Positions 6,901 to 9,375 of a stretch of DNA of 9,375 nucleotides are shown piece after piece. Both the position numbers and the translations under genes were made by a program. A model generated the notes under the pieces. That model was not told the origin of the DNA. It saw only the letters and a program-made list of their open reading frames with translations, and did no database searches. The DNA is from an uncultured Acetatifactor sp. Lineage in GTDB: Bacteria > Bacillota > Clostridia > Lachnospirales > Lachnospiraceae. How positions within the stretch are numbered: the first letter of the stretch is position 1; the number at the start of each line of letters is the position of its first letter. The stretch spans positions 1-9,375 of the forward strand of contig CAQUWW010000114.1 of assembly GCA_948896875.1 (NCBI GenBank), read 5' to 3'.

Positions 6901-7504
6901 TTATGAGATAGGACGTATGTATCGGAGAGAGGAACCGGTGCAGAAAGTCTGTAAGCTTGCCTACTTGAAGTATTTTGCCGAGAACAGGGAGGAGATGGAC
7001 GAGGACAGCGCCGTTATCGCGGAACAATTTCTGCAGGAGATGACAGAGGAAGGAATAAAGCTGGAATTTTTCCGGAAGTTTGAGAAGTATCTGCCGGTGC
7101 AGCAGGAGCTTGCCGACAAGACGATTCTGGAATACCATACCAATCCCCGCTGCAGGGTCTGTATTCACTATTCTCTTCTTCATGAGAACGGAACAGCGGG
7201 AGAATACAGGGCGGAACAGATGAAGGAAGCATTTGGCGGGGTGTTTTTCAAAGAATTCATCCTGTTTTTCGGCGAGAGCCTTCAGTACTATATCACGGAG
7301 GAAGAGGGCGAAGAGGAGAAGCTGACGGAGAGTGGAACCCTTCAGAAAAGCGATTACGGTGAATTTGAGGAGGAGAGCCGATACCGGATGATAAATGATA
7401 TCGTCATCAGCAGATCTGTGGAGGATTTTGACACCATGGATGACCTGCTGGAGGAATATTATAAGAAAGAATTCCTGAATGAGAGATTGTTTTGTATAAA
7501 ATAA
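3926..7504 (+). CDS. Very large soluble scaffold-like protein, DUF5717 family
   Basis: A 1192-residue protein of unknown function that I recognise as DUF5717-type, a family seen mainly in Lachnospiraceae. It has no signal peptide or membrane segment, so it should be cytoplasmic. Residues about 25-115 look like a beta-sandwich (alternating strands ending in GEYYLPFVISVEY). After a short helical linker (about 120-180), residues about 185-296 look like a second copy, ending in NSYVTLTVPVTIFG. From about 310 to 680 the protein is a helical, TPR-like solenoid with many paired Tyr/Leu-rich helices. A beta-rich insert follows (about 687-770, with RKVYVYQPG and SRYTIVFEDGEK), then more solenoid to about 1120, then an acidic stretch (EEEGEEEK) and a charged tail. 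No catalytic motif is visible. It starts 26 bases after the ABC permease and is followed 32 bases later by the DUF5716-type gene. A scaffold or substrate-binding platform for the Hsp70-like neighbour is my inference. Confidence 0.82.
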   Translation: MQMQKIIDQILEGDFDYENGSLDFSCEKIELSVKKGQQYEGSFHIYAPQELYTNGIVLSSDWRMECLTGEFTGSQEEILFCFHGENLEEGDVVKGSFEVISNRGEYYLPFVISVEYAMPESSIGSIKNLFHFANLAKNNWKEAVRLFYSPEFSLIFTGNDAAYAEDYRALSAYNGREQNVEEFLIQVNKKQKITFLTEEQELSVKETMARLSGSVLEQELNIIRNGWGYTRLSVKCTGDFLFTEKEVLTDDDFLGNRCRLPVFIDGALCRRGKNFGRICLYNSYVTLTVPVTIFGKDEGFEGGVGAEQKQYTIQMMESYVAFRMKKISTSAWLKETGRLVEKMVKSNDSDMSVRLFQAQILITEERYNEAGWILDHVSELFEKKRPSDTLRAYYLYLTTLLHGEEEYITRVTGEVERIYRRDDSNWRVAWLLLYLSDEYHKSDRNKWALFEHLFASGCTSPVLYIEALSALNANPALLRRLGRFERQLLFWGAGRGLLKREVTEQLLYLVGRVKEYSRVLFATMEHLYGKKRDVRILQEICSLLVKGGKTGHAYFEWYRAGVEAQLRITNLYEYYMMSLDLDSQQEIPKTVLIYFSYQNSLDHARTAYLYNYILQNQDKLGEICESYRPRLEYFLMDQIKKGHIDRQLAGIYNKMLRPGVVNEETCEPLSRLLFAHLLQVEDARMRKVYVYQPGNLCPREYILTERRTWVSLYGSRYTIVFEDGEKNRFIRSVEYTMEKLMIPGKFLRWLLPFEKVCPELDLYLCGDESVCREEPEERVKRQTRIADSDYAGEKIKRESYLYILQHYYDTDDMFALDDYLKYIPAEELSTAERSTVIRFMVLRGSYDLAEKWLETYGPYFVDVKVLVRLISVLMERRDMEENPLLTAAAVYVFQKGKYNSRILEYLILYYRGMTRNLRDVWKAARSFDVDCYRLSETILVRMLYSGAFVGEKIEIFRYYLSQGPKPEVEEAFLAQCAYDCFVRDRVMESVVFYEIGRMYRREEPVQKVCKLAYLKYFAENREEMDEDSAVIAEQFLQEMTEEGIKLEFFRKFEKYLPVQQELADKTILEYHTNPRCRVCIHYSLLHENGTAGEYRAEQMKEAFGGVFFKEFILFFGESLQYYITEEEGEEEKLTESGTLQKSDYGEFEEESRYRMINDIVISRSVEDFDTMDDLLEEYYKKEFLNERLFCIK

Positions 7505-7526
7505 AGGCAGACCAAATGACAGGTTG

Positions 7527-7532
7527 AGGAGG
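7527..7532 (+). promoter_or_regulatory. Ribosome binding site of the DUF5716-type gene
   Basis: A perfect AGGAGG sits only 4 bases before the ATG at 7537. The spacing is short but acceptable, and no better start is visible nearby. Confidence 0.6.
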
Positions 7533-7536
7533 CAGC

Positions 7537-8805
7537 ATGGGATTTCTAAGCGGCGAAAAACTGATAGTGGGATATGATTTGGGCAATGATTTTTCTCAGA
7601 TCAGTTTTGCTGTTTCCGAAAATGGGGAAACGGAAACTTTTTCTCAGGTAGCCGGAGCAGAAATATACAATATTCCTACTGTGTTGTGTAAAAAGTATGG
7701 CACAAGTCAGTGGTTGTATGGACGGGAAGCGCTGCGATGTGCGGAAGAGGAGCAGGGGATTCTTGTGGAGAATCTGATAGGTATGGCATTGGACGGGGAA
7801 ACTGTGGTCATAGACAGGGAAAGCTTTGACCCGGTAGCCCTTCTGGCACTTTTTCTCAAGAGAAGCCTTGGGATGTTTCTGCAGGCCAATTCCCAGGCAG
7901 GGAGGTCGGATAAAATCGGTGCACTGATGTTGACCTGTCCCATGTTGGACCATGAGATTCTGGAAGTGCTTGGATGTGTGGTGGAAGGGATCCGCCTGAA
8001 AACGGGTAAAGTATTTTTCCAGAGTTATGCGGAGAGCTTTTACAGCTATATGCTTCGGCAGCCCAAAGAACTGTGGATCAATCCACCGGTTCTGTTTCAT
8101 TATAGAAAGAACAAAATCAAGGTATACCGCATGGAATGCAACAGACGTACAACGCCGATCGTGGTCTCCATAGAGGAGTCAGAATATGATTTTCCTGTGC
8201 CGGAGAATGACCAGGACGAAGAAATGGACAGGAATTTTATGAACATTGCCAGTGAAGTGTGCGGTGGATCGTGCGGCAGTGTGTTTTTGATCGGAGATAG
8301 ATTTGGCGGAGAATGGATGAAGGATTCTCTTCGTTTTCTGTGTAAGGGAAGAAGGGTATTTCAGGGAAATAATCTGTTCAGCAAGGGAGCATGCTGTGGA
8401 ATGCAGGAGAGACTGGCTGTCAGTCAGACAGGAGAGGAATATGTCTTTCTTGGAAGGGAAAAGCTGAAGACCAATATCGGCATGAAAATACTCAGGCAGG
8501 GAGAAGATTCCTACTATGCACTGTTGGATGCGGGAATGAACTGGTATGAAGCAGAGCAGACATTGGAACTCTACCTGCAGGAGGGGAATGAGCTGATTTT
8601 GACGCTTATACAGGTCATATCCGGGAAAAGTAAAGAGATTAGGCTTGTGTTGGAGGGACTTCCCGGTTCCACATCCAGGCTCAGCCTCCACCTTTCCATG
8701 AAGGGGGAGACCTGTCTGGAGGTGGAAGTAAAAGATCTGGGATTTGGAGAATTCAGAGCGGCCACCGGCCGTGTATGGAAGGAATCCATAGAAATAGAAA
8801 ATTGA
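7537..8805 (+). CDS. Degenerate Hsp70/actin-like protein, DUF5716 family
   Basis: A 422-residue cytoplasmic protein that I recognise as DUF5716-type. Its layout follows Hsp70. A phosphate-1-like loop LIVGYDLGNDFSQISF (residues 9-24) corresponds to the Hsp70 IGIDLGTTNS region. YNIPTVLC (44-51) and YGREAL (61-66) match the strand and 'GEEA' segments that follow. ALMLTCP (129-135) matches the VITVPA strand. VFLIGDRFGGEWM (249-261) with GNNLFSKGACCGM (277-289) matches the adenosine-binding region and the 'AxGAA' helix. The C-terminal 110 residues (about 311-422) are beta-rich and resemble an Hsp70 substrate-binding beta domain (LVLEGLPG, EVEVKDLGFGEF). There is no helical lid. The phosphate-2 region (VLFHYRKNKIKVYRM, 185-199) lacks the usual Asp-Gly-Gly, so ATP hydrolysis may be lost. 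It lies between the DUF5717-type gene and the TPR gene, and is probably a chaperone-like or nucleotide-sensing partner of both. Function unproven. Confidence 0.8.
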   Translation: MGFLSGEKLIVGYDLGNDFSQISFAVSENGETETFSQVAGAEIYNIPTVLCKKYGTSQWLYGREALRCAEEEQGILVENLIGMALDGETVVIDRESFDPVALLALFLKRSLGMFLQANSQAGRSDKIGALMLTCPMLDHEILEVLGCVVEGIRLKTGKVFFQSYAESFYSYMLRQPKELWINPPVLFHYRKNKIKVYRMECNRRTTPIVVSIEESEYDFPVPENDQDEEMDRNFMNIASEVCGGSCGSVFLIGDRFGGEWMKDSLRFLCKGRRVFQGNNLFSKGACCGMQERLAVSQTGEEYVFLGREKLKTNIGMKILRQGEDSYYALLDAGMNWYEAEQTLELYLQEGNELILTLIQVISGKSKEIRLVLEGLPGSTSRLSLHLSMKGETCLEVEVKDLGFGEFRAATGRVWKESIEIEN

Positions 8806-8806
8806 C

Positions 8807-8811
8807 GGGAG
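8807..8811 (+). promoter_or_regulatory. Ribosome binding site of the GTG-initiated TPR gene
   Basis: GGGAG directly follows the DUF5716 stop codon and lies 9 bases before the GTG at 8821, which supports the non-ATG start. Confidence 0.6.
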
Positions 8812-8820
8812 CGTGGAAAA

Positions 8821-9375
8821 GTGCGTGTCAGTGTCTGTGTGGGAGAGTATGCGAAAACACCGTATCAGATTCCGGGTGTGGGAATGAACGTTTTCTGTAT
8901 GGAGGAATTGTGCTGCTGTATGAAGGAAAATGCATTCCTTCTGGATTTGTCGCTGCTAAATGATGAACTGTTGGACTGGATAGAGAGGGAATGCGGATTG
9001 CGGGAGCTGGCCGGTGCATTGCATTCGCTTGTCCATAAGCAGGGATCCCTCAGCGGGTTTGTGACCGCCATTCTGCGGTATGTGGGGTTCTATGACGAGG
9101 ACGCGATAGACGAGACGGAGCGTGTGCTGAAGCAGGGGGCAGGTCTGAGCGGTATCGAGCGGCGCAAGAGCCAGATAGACTATCTGGTCCGAAAGAAAAA
9201 GTATAAAACAGCGTTGGCAGAGTATGACAGGCTGCTGCAGAAATGGCAGGAGCAGGAGAGGCAGGGCGATATCCTGCCGGCGGCTTCCAGCCTGGCGAAA
9301 ATCTGGCACAATAAGGGCGTTGCATTTACGGGACTTATGCTTTATGAAAGGGCTGCGGAATGTTTCCTTCGGGCC
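8821..9375 (+). CDS. TPR-repeat protein of the DUF5717/DUF5716 operon (partial, 3' end outside the window)
   Basis: An open frame begins at GTG 8821, 15 bases after the DUF5716 stop, and runs 185 codons to the window edge without a stop. It begins MRVSVCVGEYAKTPYQIPG. The N-terminal ~105 residues are a compact domain that I recall as a conserved start in Lachnospiraceae hypothetical proteins: CMEELCCCMKENAFLLDLS (residues 26-44, with three adjacent cysteines C31-C33), then LDWIERECGLRELAGALH and GSLSGFVTAILRYVGFYDEDAI. From about residue 111 the sequence becomes TPR-like: RRKSQIDYLVRKKKYKTALAEYDRLLQ, then LAKIWHNKGVAFTGLMLYERAAECFLRA, two helix pairs with the small-residue/aromatic pattern of TPRs. 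TPRs bind peptides, often chaperone tails, which fits the Hsp70-like neighbour. It is clearly co-transcribed with the two preceding genes. Exact function unknown. Confidence 0.78.
   Translation, partial: MRVSVCVGEYAKTPYQIPGVGMNVFCMEELCCCMKENAFLLDLSLLNDELLDWIERECGLRELAGALHSLVHKQGSLSGFVTAILRYVGFYDEDAIDETERVLKQGAGLSGIERRKSQIDYLVRKKKYKTALAEYDRLLQKWQEQERQGDILPAASSLAKIWHNKGVAFTGLMLYERAAECFLRA

Noticed and set aside
6407..7183. A 258-codon open frame on the minus strand within the DUF5717-type gene
   Set aside because: It is antisense to a clear coding region, and its translation is rich in His, Gln, Pro and Ser without domain pattern. It is a by-product of codon use on the other strand.
7546..8100. 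A 184-codon minus-strand open frame inside the DUF5716-type gene
   Set aside because: The plus-strand protein shows Hsp70-like motifs throughout this interval; the antisense translation has none.

Overview
The window looks like chromosomal DNA of a gut-type Clostridia bacterium, most likely Lachnospiraceae. This is inferred from the strong GGAGG ribosome binding sites, the moderate GC content of the genes (judged by eye), and above all a run of three genes that resemble protein families I know mainly from Lachnospiraceae genomes (DUF5717, DUF5716 and a TPR partner). No rRNA, tRNA, CRISPR array, transposase or phage gene was seen.

Region 1 (1-1675): the last codons of an upstream gene, then a 526-residue membrane subunit of a putative ABC exporter. 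The unit ends in a long perfect palindrome at 1623-1654. Region 2 (1676-2364): a minus-strand XRE/Cro-type repressor gene starting with GTG. It converges on region 1 and diverges from region 3. A second palindrome lies upstream of it. Its 11-bp arms match the first palindrome except for one position that is changed symmetrically in both arms. Region 3 (2365-3899): a two-gene ABC-2 type exporter (ATPase plus six-helix permease) with overlapping reading frames and a good candidate promoter in front.

Region 4 (3926-9375, runs off the right edge): three closely packed genes on the same strand. They encode a 1192-residue soluble protein with duplicated beta-sandwich-like N-terminal domains followed by a long helical solenoid (DUF5717 type), a 422-residue protein with a degenerate Hsp70/actin-like layout (DUF5716 type), and the first 185 residues of a GTG-initiated protein with a conserved-looking N-terminal domain and TPR-like helices. 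None has a signal peptide or membrane segment. Their order and spacing suggest one operon encoding a cytoplasmic scaffold/chaperone-like assembly whose job is unknown. This is the best candidate in the window for an undescribed system.

The 26-bp gap between the ABC permease and the DUF5717 gene holds no visible terminator, so regions 3 and 4 may be partly co-transcribed. Nothing in the sequence proves a functional link between them.
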